From positions 1-15,182 of the forward strand of contig JAAZUZ010000022.1 of NCBI GenBank assembly GCA_018623875.1: a DNA stretch of 15,182 nt, in the 5' to 3' direction. Made by a program: the position numbers and the translations under genes. Positions 1-6,564 of the stretch are shown piece after piece. This stretch comes from Synechococcus sp. HW_metabat.21 (lineage in GTDB: Bacteria; Cyanobacteriota; Cyanobacteriia; PCC-6307; Cyanobiaceae). Each line of letters begins with the position of its first letter. Within the stretch, counting starts at the first letter, position 1. The notes under the pieces are model-generated. The model was not told the DNA's origin. It saw only the letters and a list, made by a program, of their open reading frames with translations, and did not search any database.

Positions 1-189
1 GCCATCCGCAACCCCGCCGCCAGCCAACTGAGCACGGGTGCCCCAGAACCACTGATCGCCAATCCCGGCGGCGATGTGCGTCTCGGGCCCGGACAATTGC
101 TGGTGGTGATGGGCAGCAAGCACCAATTACAGCGCTTTGGTGAACTCCTCGGGCCGGCCCTGGCCGAGGTCAAAAACATGCCCGCCTAG
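1..189 (+). CDS. C-terminal end of a TrkA-C (RCK)-domain protein, probably a potassium channel (partial)
   Basis: The reading frame is open from the window edge and ends in TAG, giving 62 residues of a truncated protein. The segment LGPGQLLVVMGSKHQL followed by a short amphipathic helix (RFGELLG) has the form of the TrkA-C/RCK-C domain, where a 'L.pGd.lvviG...ql..l' strand-turn-helix binds regulatory ligands in potassium channels and Trk uptake systems. It lies 26 bases before fabG on the same strand. I recall a VIC-family potassium channel gene next to fabG in marine Synechococcus, which suggests a channel rather than a Trk subunit, but the membrane part lies outside the window and this cannot be shown here. 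Confidence 0.6.
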   Translation, partial: AIRNPAASQLSTGAPEPLIANPGGDVRLGPGQLLVVMGSKHQLQRFGELLGPALAEVKNMPA

Positions 190-215
190 CCTGGACCGAC
201 TTTTCTGCGTTCTCC

Positions 216-968
216 ATGGCGGACAGCACCCCCCTTGCCGGTCAGGTTGCGCTGGTCACCGGAGCCAGCCGGGGCATCGGGGCTTCGATTGCCCGCGAGC
301 TCGCGCAAGCCGGGGCAAAGGTGGTCGTGAACTACGCCAGCTCCCCTGCTGCCGCTGAAGCGGTGGTGGCTGAGATTCAAGCCGCCGGCGGCCAGGCCTG
401 GGCCCACCAGGCCAACGTGGCGGACGAAGAGCAGGTGGAGGCCATGGTGAAGGCGGTCCTCGAGACGGAAGGGCGCCTGGACGTGTTGGTCAACAACGCG
501 GGCATCACCCGTGATGGCCTGCTGATGCGCATGAAGAGCGCCGATTGGCAGAGCGTGATCGACCTGAACCTCAGCGGCGTCTTTCTCTGCACCCGGGCGG
601 TGAGCCGGGCGATGCTGAAGGCCCGCAGCGGTCGCATCATCAACATCACCTCGGTTGTGGGGCTGATGGGCAACCCCGGCCAGGCCAACTACAGCGCCGC
701 CAAAGCCGGCGTGATTGGCCTGACCCGCAGCAGCGCCGCCGAATTCGCCAGCCGCGGCGTCACCGTGAATGCGGTGGCCCCGGGCTTCATCGAGAGCGAC
801 ATGACCGCGGAACTCGACAAGGAGCCGATCCTCAAGGCCATTCCCCTGGGACGAATGGGCCAACCCACCGAAGTGGCCAGCGCCGTGCGCTTCCTGGCGG
901 CTGACCCCGCCGCGGCCTACATGACCGGCCAGGTCCTGCAGGTGGATGGCGGCATGGTGATGCGCTGA
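216..968 (+). CDS. fabG: 3-oxoacyl-[acyl-carrier-protein] reductase FabG
   Basis: Cytoplasmic NADPH-dependent reduction of 3-oxoacyl-ACP to 3-hydroxyacyl-ACP in type II fatty acid synthesis. The 250-residue protein has the usual FabG length. It carries the classical short-chain dehydrogenase features: the cofactor loop TGASRGIG (15-22), NNAG (93-96), catalytic Asn118, Ser146, Tyr159 and Lys163 in the YSAAK motif, then a PGFIESDMT segment and a C-terminal VDGGMVM. The ATG at 216 matches the family N-terminus; no clear Shine-Dalgarno precedes it. It ends three bases from a convergent small gene. Other SDR reductases are possible in principle, but the full set of FabG motifs makes this call firm. 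Confidence 0.95.
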   Translation: MADSTPLAGQVALVTGASRGIGASIARELAQAGAKVVVNYASSPAAAEAVVAEIQAAGGQAWAHQANVADEEQVEAMVKAVLETEGRLDVLVNNAGITRDGLLMRMKSADWQSVIDLNLSGVFLCTRAVSRAMLKARSGRIINITSVVGLMGNPGQANYSAAKAGVIGLTRSSAAEFASRGVTVNAVAPGFIESDMTAELDKEPILKAIPLGRMGQPTEVASAVRFLAADPAAAYMTGQVLQVDGGMVMR

Positions 969-971
969 GCG

Positions 972-1220
972 CTACCCCTCAACGGGTTGGGTGAGCTCTT
1001 CCCGCAACCGCCGGATGCGCTGCAACAGGCGCAAGCGGCGGCTGCGGGCCGTCGCCGTAAGGAAGATGCGCAAGGGGACATAGATCAGGGCCATCCCGAG
1101 ACCCAAGCCGGCCACGATCAAAAAGGCCATCGCATTACTGCCGGCCGTTGGGTCGGCCATGGCGTCAGTTAGAGGCCCATTGAGGCCCTCGGCCAAGGCG
1201 TCGCTGATGCTGTCCTCCAT
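972..1220 (-). CDS. small single-helix membrane protein, unknown function
   Basis: An 82-residue protein starting at ATG (1220) and ending in TAG. Residues about 1-28 are acidic and polar. Residues about 31-53 (FLIVAGLGLGMALIYVPLRIFL) form one transmembrane helix. The tail is strongly basic (RSRRLRLLQRIRRLREEL), so by the positive-inside rule the C-terminus should be cytoplasmic, possibly as a short coiled helix. It is convergent with fabG (three-base gap) and divergent from groEL2. I do not recognise a named family. The coding call rests on the sensible hydrophobic/basic layout and the exact fit between neighbours. Confidence 0.65.
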   Translation of the reverse strand: MEDSISDALAEGLNGPLTDAMADPTAGSNAMAFLIVAGLGLGMALIYVPLRIFLTATARSRRLRLLQRIRRLREELTQPVEG

Positions 1221-1349
1221 GGTCGAAACCCTATCGAGCCCAACCGGTCAGCGACAGGGTTTGGGCTTGATCCATTCGGCTTTCCCCACAAGCCAATGGC
1301 TACCTCTCCATGGGAGTCTGTGGCCACTACAGCGCGATCAGCCTCCGCG
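1221..1349. promoter_or_regulatory. divergent control region and groEL2 leader with competing inverted repeats
   Basis: This holds the 5' regions of the small membrane protein gene (-) and groEL2 (+). No CIRCE element (TTAGCACTC-N9-GAGTGCTAA) is present, so HrcA control is not indicated. Several inverted repeats overlap. AAACCCT (1226-1232) can pair with AGGGTTT (1256-1262). CGAGCCCAA (1235-1243) can pair with TTGGGCTTG (1261-1269; one G-U). TTGGGCTTG can also pair, with one bulged G, with CAAGCCAA (1289-1296). These pairings exclude one another. I see no convincing -35/-10 pair and no T-tract. Confidence 0.4.
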
Positions 1350-3029
1350 ATGGCCAAGCTGCTCTCCTTCTCCGATGAATCCCGCGCCTATCTCGAGCGC
1401 GGCGTGAACGCCCTCGCCGATGCGGTGAAGGTCACCATCGGTCCCAAGGGCCGCAACGTGGTGCTCGAGAAGAAGTTCGGCGCCCCGGATGTGGTCAACG
1501 ACGGCGTGACCATCGCCCGGGACATCGAACTCGAAGACCCCTTCGAGAATCTGGGCGCCAAACTGCTCCTGCAGGTCGCCACCAAAACCAAGGACAAGGC
1601 CGGCGACGGCACGACGACCGCCACGGTCCTCGCCCAGGCCATGACCCGCGAAGGTCTCCGCAACGTGGCCGCGGGTGCAAGCCCTGTGGGCCTGCGCCGC
1701 GGCATGGAAAAAGCCACGGCTCAAATCGTGGCGGGCATCCAAGAGCGCTCCACCTCCGTCGCGGGTGATTCGATCCGCCAGGTGGCCACCGTCAGCTCCG
1801 GCGGTGACGAGGAAGTGGGCCGGATGGTCAGCGAGGCCATGGACAAGGTGAGCGTCGATGGCGTCATCACCGTCGAGGAAAGCAAGAGCCTGGCGACCGA
1901 ACTGGAGATCACCGAAGGCATGGCCTTCGATCGGGGCTACAGCTCCCCCTACTTCGTGACCGACAACGACCGTCGTGTTTGCGAATTCGACGATGCACTG
2001 CTGCTGGTCACCGACCGCAAGATCAGCGCGATCAACGACCTGGTCCCCGTCCTTGAGGCCGTCTCGAAAGCTGGCAAACCGCTGGTGATCCTCTCTGAGG
2101 AAGTCGAAGGTGAGGCCCTGGCCACCCTGGTGGTCAACAAGAACCGCGGCGTCCTTCAGGTGGCCGCCGTGCGCGCCCCTGGCTTTGGCGATCGCCGCAA
2201 AGCCCAGCTCCAGGACATCGCCATCCTGACCGGCGCGAACCTGATCAGCGAAGACCGCGCCATGGCGCTGGATCAAGTGGGCCTGGAGGATCTCGGCAGC
2301 GTGCGCCGGATCACGATCAGCAAGGACGACACCACGATCGTGGCCAGCGACGCCCACCAGGCCGCCGTGCGCGACCGGGTGTCGGCAATCAAGCGCGAGC
2401 TGGAGAACACCGAGTCGGAGTACGACCGCGAGAAGCTGAGCGAGCGCATCGCCAAGCTGGCCGGCGGCGTTGCCGTGATCAAGGTCGGCGCCCCCACCGA
2501 GACGGAGCTGCGCAACCGCAAACTGCGCATCGAGGATGCCCTGAACGCCACCCGCGCTGCGGTGGAAGAGGGGATCGTGGCCGGCGGTGGCAGCACCCTG
2601 GTTCAGCTCGCCGCCAACCTGGACGGCCTCGCCGCCCAACTGGATGGGGATGAGCGCACCGGCGTTCAGATCGTGCAGCGCGCCCTCTCCGCTCCTCTGC
2701 ACCAGATCGCAGCCAACGCTGGCTACGACCCCAATGTGGTGGCCGATCAAGTCGCCAGCAGCGGCAACGGCTTCAATGCCGCCACCGGCAGCTACGAGAA
2801 CCTTCTGACCGCGGGCATCCTTGATGCCGCCAAGGTGGTTCGACTGGCCCTGCAGGACGCCGTCTCCATCGCCTCCCTACTGCTCACCACCGAAGCGGTG
2901 ATTGCGGACAAGCCCGAACCCGCCGCTGCTCCCGCCCCCGGTGGCGGTGGCATGGATCCCATGGGTGGCATGGGCGGAATGGGTGGCATGGGTGGCATGG
3001 GCGGCATGGGCATGCCCGGCATGATGTGA
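1350..3029 (+). CDS. groEL2: chaperonin GroEL2 (60 kDa, Cpn60 paralogue)
   Basis: ATP-driven protein-folding chaperonin forming double heptameric rings in the cytoplasm. From the ATG at 1350 it has 559 residues, with the cyanobacterial GroEL2-like N-terminus MAKLLSFSDESR. The nucleotide-binding motifs are intact: TIGPKGRNV (29-37), Asp51 in VNDGVTIA and Asp86 in AGDGTTTA. The later IEDALNATRAAVEEGIVAGGG-type segment carries the hydrolytic Asp. The tail is a GGM-repeat (GGMGGMGG…MPGMM). An in-frame ATG at 1296 would add 18 residues, but the family begins at 1350. No groES precedes it and no CIRCE site is visible, unlike typical groESL1 operons. The paralogue number is inferred from the N-terminus and from recalled synteny with fabG. 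Confidence 0.93.
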   Translation: MAKLLSFSDESRAYLERGVNALADAVKVTIGPKGRNVVLEKKFGAPDVVNDGVTIARDIELEDPFENLGAKLLLQVATKTKDKAGDGTTTATVLAQAMTREGLRNVAAGASPVGLRRGMEKATAQIVAGIQERSTSVAGDSIRQVATVSSGGDEEVGRMVSEAMDKVSVDGVITVEESKSLATELEITEGMAFDRGYSSPYFVTDNDRRVCEFDDALLLVTDRKISAINDLVPVLEAVSKAGKPLVILSEEVEGEALATLVVNKNRGVLQVAAVRAPGFGDRRKAQLQDIAILTGANLISEDRAMALDQVGLEDLGSVRRITISKDDTTIVASDAHQAAVRDRVSAIKRELENTESEYDREKLSERIAKLAGGVAVIKVGAPTETELRNRKLRIEDALNATRAAVEEGIVAGGGSTLVQLAANLDGLAAQLDGDERTGVQIVQRALSAPLHQIAANAGYDPNVVADQVASSGNGFNAATGSYENLLTAGILDAAKVVRLALQDAVSIASLLLTTEAVIADKPEPAAAPAPGGGGMDPMGGMGGMGGMGGMGGMGMPGMM

Positions 3030-3036
3030 TCGCGGA

Positions 3037-3228
3037 CTACATCGTCCGAACCAAGCGGGCGTGAATCCGGCAGACAGCAAGGGCTTCCTTAGGCGGATCG
3101 CTGCAAAGGAGGCCCAGCTCCCTGTTCAACGCCTCAAGCTCAGCGAAGGGGAGCCCTGTCATGGGCGTGGCCAAAAGCGTCACGCCCAACGCCATCGAAA
3201 ACAACGGAAGTGCGCGTTGGGAGTCCAT
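3037..3228 (-). CDS. small secreted-looking protein with two cysteines, unknown function
   Basis: A 63-residue protein from ATG 3228. A strong ribosome binding site (GGGAGGAGG, 3241-3233) places this start; a longer frame to 3276 lacks such support. Residues 5-24 (RALPLFSMALGVTLLATPMT) look like a signal peptide or N-terminal anchor. The mature part is about 40 residues, with Cys42 and Cys53 (LLCSDPPKEALAVCRIHARL), which could form a disulfide in the periplasm or thylakoid lumen. It is convergent with groEL2 (seven-base gap). I do not recognise a characterised family, and its function is unknown. Confidence 0.6.
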   Translation of the reverse strand: MDSQRALPLFSMALGVTLLATPMTGLPFAELEALNRELGLLCSDPPKEALAVCRIHARLVRTM

Positions 3229-3232
3229 CAGC

Positions 3233-3241
3233 CCTCCTCCC
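3233..3241 (-). promoter_or_regulatory. strong ribosome binding site that fixes the start of the small secreted protein
   Basis: GGGAGGAGG on the minus strand; its GGAGG core lies seven bases before the ATG at 3228-3226. It supports the 63-residue start over longer in-frame alternatives. Confidence 0.6.
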
Positions 3242-3284
3242 ACATGAGACAGGCGAGACAAGCTCAGTGTGCTCACGGCCTGCG

Positions 3285-3304
3285 CTGAAGGCCCGCTCCT
3301 TCAG
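3285..3304 (-). terminator. hairpin downstream of nanE, possible terminator of the minus-strand operon
   Basis: CTGAAGG (3285-3291) and CCTTCAG (3298-3304) form a perfect 7-bp stem with a six-base loop, 15 bases past the nanE stop when read on the minus strand. No U-tract follows on that strand, so it is not a textbook intrinsic terminator. It could still end or stabilise the transcript, or it could be incidental. Confidence 0.35.
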
Positions 3305-3319
3305 AAAGCTTTTGGGCGC

Positions 3320-4009
3320 CTAGGTCGCCAAAGCACGCTGATACGCGGCCACCTGAAGATCCACTCCGGTGATGGCGGTGCCCACAACGACTGCGTCAGC
3401 TCCAGCATCGAGGGCCTGACGGGCCTGCTGAGCCGAAGCGATTCCCCCCTCACAAATCAGCATCACGTCGGCTGGCAGCTGCTGGCGAAGAGGAGCCAAA
3501 ACAGGCCAAGCCGGCGGCGGCTGCGATGCGGTGGCCTCGGTGTAGCCATAGAGGGTTGTCCCCACCCAATCGCAACCCCATTGCGCGGCGCGAAGACCGT
3601 TCTCCAGGCTGTCGACATCGGCCATCAAGCACGCGCCCAGCTCCTGCTTGGCCCGCTGCAGCAACGCAGGCAACTGGGCCCCGCCCGGTCGAGCCCGTTC
3701 TGTCGCATCGAGGGCAATCACATCGGCTCCGGCGGCCCAAACCGCCTGGATCTCCTTCCAGCCTGGGGTGATGTAGACGGCACTGTCTGGGAACGTGCGC
3801 TTCCACAGCCCAATGATCAAGGCTTCGGGGCAACGACGACGCACGGCCCCGATGTGCTCGGGGCTCTCCAAGCGAACGCCTAGCGCGCCGTTGTTCAGGC
3901 TCGCCTCCGCCATGGCGGCGATCACCTGTGGATCGCGCATCGGCGAGCCTTCCGGAGCTTGAACCGAAACGATCAGCCCGCCCCGCAGCCTGGAGGGATC
4001 AGGCAGCAC
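3320..4009 (-). CDS. nanE: putative N-acetylmannosamine-6-phosphate 2-epimerase NanE
   Basis: Predicted to interconvert ManNAc-6-P and GlcNAc-6-P in the cytoplasm. With the GTG start at 4009 it has 229 residues, the usual NanE length for a (βα)8 barrel. Recognisable segments are LRGGLIVSVQAPEGSPM (8-24), GVRLESPEHI (44-53), IIGLWKR with the likely catalytic Lys70, DVIALDAT, ADVDSLENG, WVGTTLYGYT, ICEGGI, and the phosphate-binding end ADAVVVGTAITG. The start is chosen because GGAGAG (4019-4014) lies four bases before GTG 4009; GTG 4024 is an alternative. It overlaps the upstream gene by 11 bases, suggesting translational coupling. No sialate lyase or ManNAc kinase gene is in the window, so the physiological role (amino-sugar recycling?) is open. 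Confidence 0.85.
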   Translation of the reverse strand: MLPDPSRLRGGLIVSVQAPEGSPMRDPQVIAAMAEASLNNGALGVRLESPEHIGAVRRRCPEALIIGLWKRTFPDSAVYITPGWKEIQAVWAAGADVIALDATERARPGGAQLPALLQRAKQELGACLMADVDSLENGLRAAQWGCDWVGTTLYGYTEATASQPPPAWPVLAPLRQQLPADVMLICEGGIASAQQARQALDAGADAVVVGTAITGVDLQVAAYQRALAT

Positions 4010-4559
4010 GGGACTCTCCGGCACTCGGCAGCCAAGAGCGCAACTCAGCGAGGGCGGGATGACTGGGCGCAGGAGCAGGCCGCGAAGCGGCGGGACGCGG
4101 ACGGATAGAGCCCTGGGTAATGGGCAGAGGTGCGGGCACAGCAACCGGTTCAGGTTCGCTGACTGCAGTGGCAGGGGCAGGGGCTGCGGCGACGATGGGC
4201 TCAGGGTCTGGGACCGCTTCGGCCACAGGCTCAGCAAGGACCTCCTCTTGGACGGGCTCGCTTTCAGCGACGACCGGTTCAGCGATGACCGGTTCAGCGA
4301 TGACGACCGGCTCAGGCGCGAAATCCTCTGCTTCAGGCTGTTGCTCGCCCAAGCGCCACCAACTCAGGCCCTCGGGATCCTCCTGCTCCAGCTCTTTCAG
4401 CAACGGCTCGAGATCAGCGACACCGTGGCGATGGACCCATTGCCCAAGCAATCCATCGACTCCAGCTCGGTCGCGCTTGGACAGGGCCTGCCGCAGGGAG
4501 AGGACATGGGCCTGGCGTCGGGCCTGCGGGGAAGGAGGTGGGGAAGGGCGCTGGGCCAC
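3999..4559 (-). CDS. Pro/Glu/Val-rich linker protein, unknown function
   Basis: A 186-residue frame from GTG 4559, 18 bases after the ABC permease stop and overlapping nanE by 11 bases. Residues about 15-72 form a compact, mostly helical-looking part (SLRQALSKRDRAGVDGLL, then a segment ending LSWWRLG). Residues about 75-145 are low-complexity, built from repeated EPV/AEPV units with many acidic residues. The C-terminus (146-186) is Pro/Ala/Ser-rich. There is no obvious signal peptide or membrane helix. A longer plus-strand frame lies over it, but operon spacing and the ordered protein layout favour the minus strand. I do not recognise a family; the repeats suggest an extended spacer between interaction sites. 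Confidence 0.6.
   Translation of the reverse strand: MAQRPSPPPSPQARRQAHVLSLRQALSKRDRAGVDGLLGQWVHRHGVADLEPLLKELEQEDPEGLSWWRLGEQQPEAEDFAPEPVVIAEPVIAEPVVAESEPVQEEVLAEPVAEAVPDPEPIVAAAPAPATAVSEPEPVAVPAPLPITQGSIRPRPAASRPAPAPSHPALAELRSWLPSAGESRAA
4273..4302. repeat. 15-bp tandem repeat encoding EPVIA-type units
   Basis: Two perfect adjacent copies of ACCGGTTCAGCGATG (4273-4287, 4288-4302), flanked by partly matching copies. On the minus strand, in frame, they encode the AEPV units of the linker protein. The 15-base unit keeps the frame, so copy number can change without truncating the protein. Confidence 0.8.
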
Positions 4560-4577
4560 GATCGCGTCCGGGATAGA

Positions 4578-5444
4578 TCAGGCGAGCTTGCGATCCAGCA
4601 ACGGGCGGATCAGCAGGAACAAACCCACCGCAAGGGCGGCCAGAACTCCCAAACAGGCTGCAGCCGTCAACTCCCCATAGGGAGCATGCAAGACCACGGC
4701 AGAAAGGGAAAAGTGACCGGCGTAGGCGGCGCGAATCGGCTCAATCGCGAAGGTAAGGGGATTTACGGCCGCTAGCCAGCCCAACCAGGCCGGCATAAAG
4801 GAAATCGGGGCCAAAGCCGTACTGGCAAACAGCAGCGGCAAGTTGGCCACAAAGATCACGGCAATCAACTCGATGTGCCCCGGCAGCGCAAAGGCCAAGC
4901 CCAAACTCAGGCCCGTCACCGCAAACACCAGCAAGAGCAAGGTCAACAGCACCAGCAGCAAGCCAGCGCCGCCGGGCCAGCCGTACCCCAACACCCAGGC
5001 CGTGGCCATGATCGCGACGCTCTGCACGAGGCTGAGCGCGGTGATGTAAAGCACCGACGCCAACACAATCGAACTGCGGGAGCGCAAGGGCGCCACGAGC
5101 AGTCGATTGAGGAAGCCGAACTCGCGATCGAACATCACCGGCAAGCCGGCATTGAGGGCCGCACTAAAGGCCGTGAAGACGATCACACCGGCCCCAAGGA
5201 AGCGTCCATAGCTCATGCCCTCGGGCAGCAGTCCCTCAGGGGCATTCGCAAAGAGGGCCCCAAAGAGGACCAACCAAATCAGGGGCTGCAGGACCCCCGC
5301 CACCAACGTCGAGGGCCGGCGGGCCAGTTGCAGAAACAGACGGCGGGTGAGGGCCAGGGTTTCCTGGGTCAGATCAGCCAGCGCCGAACGCTGCGCGTTC
5401 GCGCGGGGGGTCGGACTGAGCAAGGAAGAGGAAGCGCTGGTCAT
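4578..5444 (-). CDS. ABC-2 type transporter permease
   Basis: A 288-residue membrane protein that probably forms the export channel for the adjacent ATPase. After about 40 cytoplasmic residues (TLALTRRLFLQLARRPSTL) come six predicted helices at roughly 45-66, 83-103, 128-152, 160-188, 192-215 and 258-282. The first two flank the FDREFGFLNRLLVAPLRSR loop typical of ABC-2/DrrB-like permeases. The ATG at 5444 lies 51 bases after the ATPase stop. This family exports drugs, lipids, polysaccharides or other compounds; nothing in the sequence identifies the substrate. Its position behind ctaA/ctaB is interesting but does not prove a role in oxidase assembly. Confidence 0.88.
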   Translation of the reverse strand: MTSASSSLLSPTPRANAQRSALADLTQETLALTRRLFLQLARRPSTLVAGVLQPLIWLVLFGALFANAPEGLLPEGMSYGRFLGAGVIVFTAFSAALNAGLPVMFDREFGFLNRLLVAPLRSRSSIVLASVLYITALSLVQSVAIMATAWVLGYGWPGGAGLLLVLLTLLLLVFAVTGLSLGLAFALPGHIELIAVIFVANLPLLFASTALAPISFMPAWLGWLAAVNPLTFAIEPIRAAYAGHFSLSAVVLHAPYGELTAAACLGVLAALAVGLFLLIRPLLDRKLA

Positions 5445-5495
5445 GTCAGAAAGCAGAAAAGTCCATCCCGGGGAAATCCCGAACCGAAGCAGGGG

Positions 5496-6527
5496 TCAAC
5501 GCATCGACTGCTTGCGCTCCGCCTTGGCATCACGGACACCGGCCACCGCCAATTCGGCATCCATCAAGGTGCGGCCCGTCGCCTGGAGGTAAACGTCATC
5601 CAGGCTGGGGCGGCTCTGGGCCAAGGCGAAAACCGGCAGTTGGGCCTCGGCCAACTGGCGCCGCAGTTGCTCGACGACACCGTCGTTTTCGACCACCAGA
5701 TTCAAGGAGAAACCTTGGGCCCGGTTCACGACCACCTGGCGCACCCCGGGGCAGGCCTGCAGCAGCTGTTGCACCCGCAGGGCCTCGGGCTCATCGCTGA
5801 ATTCGCGAATCCGCAGGGTGACGCGGTCACCGCCGAGGGCTGCTTTGAGCTCAGACGGGGGGCCTGAAGCGATCACACGGCCGCCCTCGATGATCGCCAG
5901 CTGATCCGCCAGGGCATCGACCTCTTCGAGGTAGTGGCTGCTGAGCAGCACCGTGGTCCCTTGATCCCGCAGTTGACGCAGAACCGTCCAGATGGCGGCG
6001 CGGCTTTCGATATCCAGACCAACGGTGGGTTCATCGAGCACCAGAACATCCGGCCGGTGCAGCAGTCCCGAGGCCAAATCCAAGCGGCGACGCATCCCGC
6101 CGGAGTAGGTGCCACTGCGGCGATCGATCCAGTCGGCCATGCCCAACAGCTCAATCAGCTCAGCGATGCGCTGATCCCGCGCTGAACGGGGCAGGTGATA
6201 CAGGTCCCCCTGCAACTGGAGCAGCTCACGGCCGCTGAGGATTTTGTCGAGGGCGACCTCCTGGGCCACATAGCCCAGGCGCTCGCGAACGCCCCTGGGG
6301 TCGGCCAGGGCATCCAGCCCAGCCACCTCAACCCGGCCGCTGGATGGGGCCAACAACGTGGCCAGGATGCGCAGGGTGGTGGTTTTGCCTGCCCCATTCG
6401 GGCCGAGCAACCCAAACAGGCTGCCGGCGGGAACCTGCAGGTTCAGACCATTGAGGGCGTCGACGGCTTTCTCGCCTTTGCCGTAGCGCTTGGAGACGTT
6501 CTCCAGATCAATCACTGGATGAGTCAC
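5496..6527 (-). CDS. ABC transporter ATP-binding protein (DrrA-like)
   Basis: Cytoplasmic ATPase that should power the ABC-2 permease encoded just downstream. With the GTG at 6527 it has 343 residues. Walker A is GPNGAGKTT (42-50), the Q-loop Gln is 89, the signature is YSGGM (141-145), Walker B is VLVLDEP (161-167) and the H-loop His is 198. After about residue 220 there is a C-terminal extension ending in SRPSLDDVYLQATGRTL, typical of DrrA-type ATPases. The frame stays open up to 6641 inside ctaB, but the conserved N-terminus (IDLENVSKRYG) supports 6527 (GTG) or 6515 (GTG). GAGG lies eight bases before 6527. It starts 37 bases after the ctaB stop. Confidence 0.92.
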   Translation of the reverse strand: MTHPVIDLENVSKRYGKGEKAVDALNGLNLQVPAGSLFGLLGPNGAGKTTTLRILATLLAPSSGRVEVAGLDALADPRGVRERLGYVAQEVALDKILSGRELLQLQGDLYHLPRSARDQRIAELIELLGMADWIDRRSGTYSGGMRRRLDLASGLLHRPDVLVLDEPTVGLDIESRAAIWTVLRQLRDQGTTVLLSSHYLEEVDALADQLAIIEGGRVIASGPPSELKAALGGDRVTLRIREFSDEPEALRVQQLLQACPGVRQVVVNRAQGFSLNLVVENDGVVEQLRRQLAEAQLPVFALAQSRPSLDDVYLQATGRTLMDAELAVAGVRDAKAERKQSMR

Positions 6528-6564
6528 CGCCGCCGACCTCGCTGAAGCACTAGAGGTATCGAAT

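Noticed and set aside
1221..1349. CIRCE/HrcA operator expected before a chaperonin gene
   Set aside because: No TTAGCACTC-N9-GAGTGCTAA or close variant is present on either strand.
1296..1349. In-frame ATG extension of groEL2 by 18 residues
   Set aside because: The added residues do not resemble GroEL, and the conserved family start MAKLLSF is at 1350.
2188..2195. HIP1 palindrome GCGATCGC as a cyanobacterial marker
   Set aside because: I noticed only a single copy, inside groEL2 coding sequence, which gives no evidence of enrichment.
1338..2750. 470-residue minus-strand open frame opposite groEL2
   Set aside because: It is the shadow of the highly conserved groEL2 codons, with His/Gly/Asp-rich low-order composition.
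3033..3048. CGGAC/GTCCG hairpin just after groEL2 as a terminator
   Set aside because: Only five base pairs with no T-tract on either strand, and it overlaps the stop codon of the convergent gene.
4059..4775. 238-residue plus-strand open frame over the linker gene and permease end
   Set aside because: It crosses two well-spaced minus-strand genes and has no recognisable protein character. Long antisense frames are common in such G+C-rich DNA.
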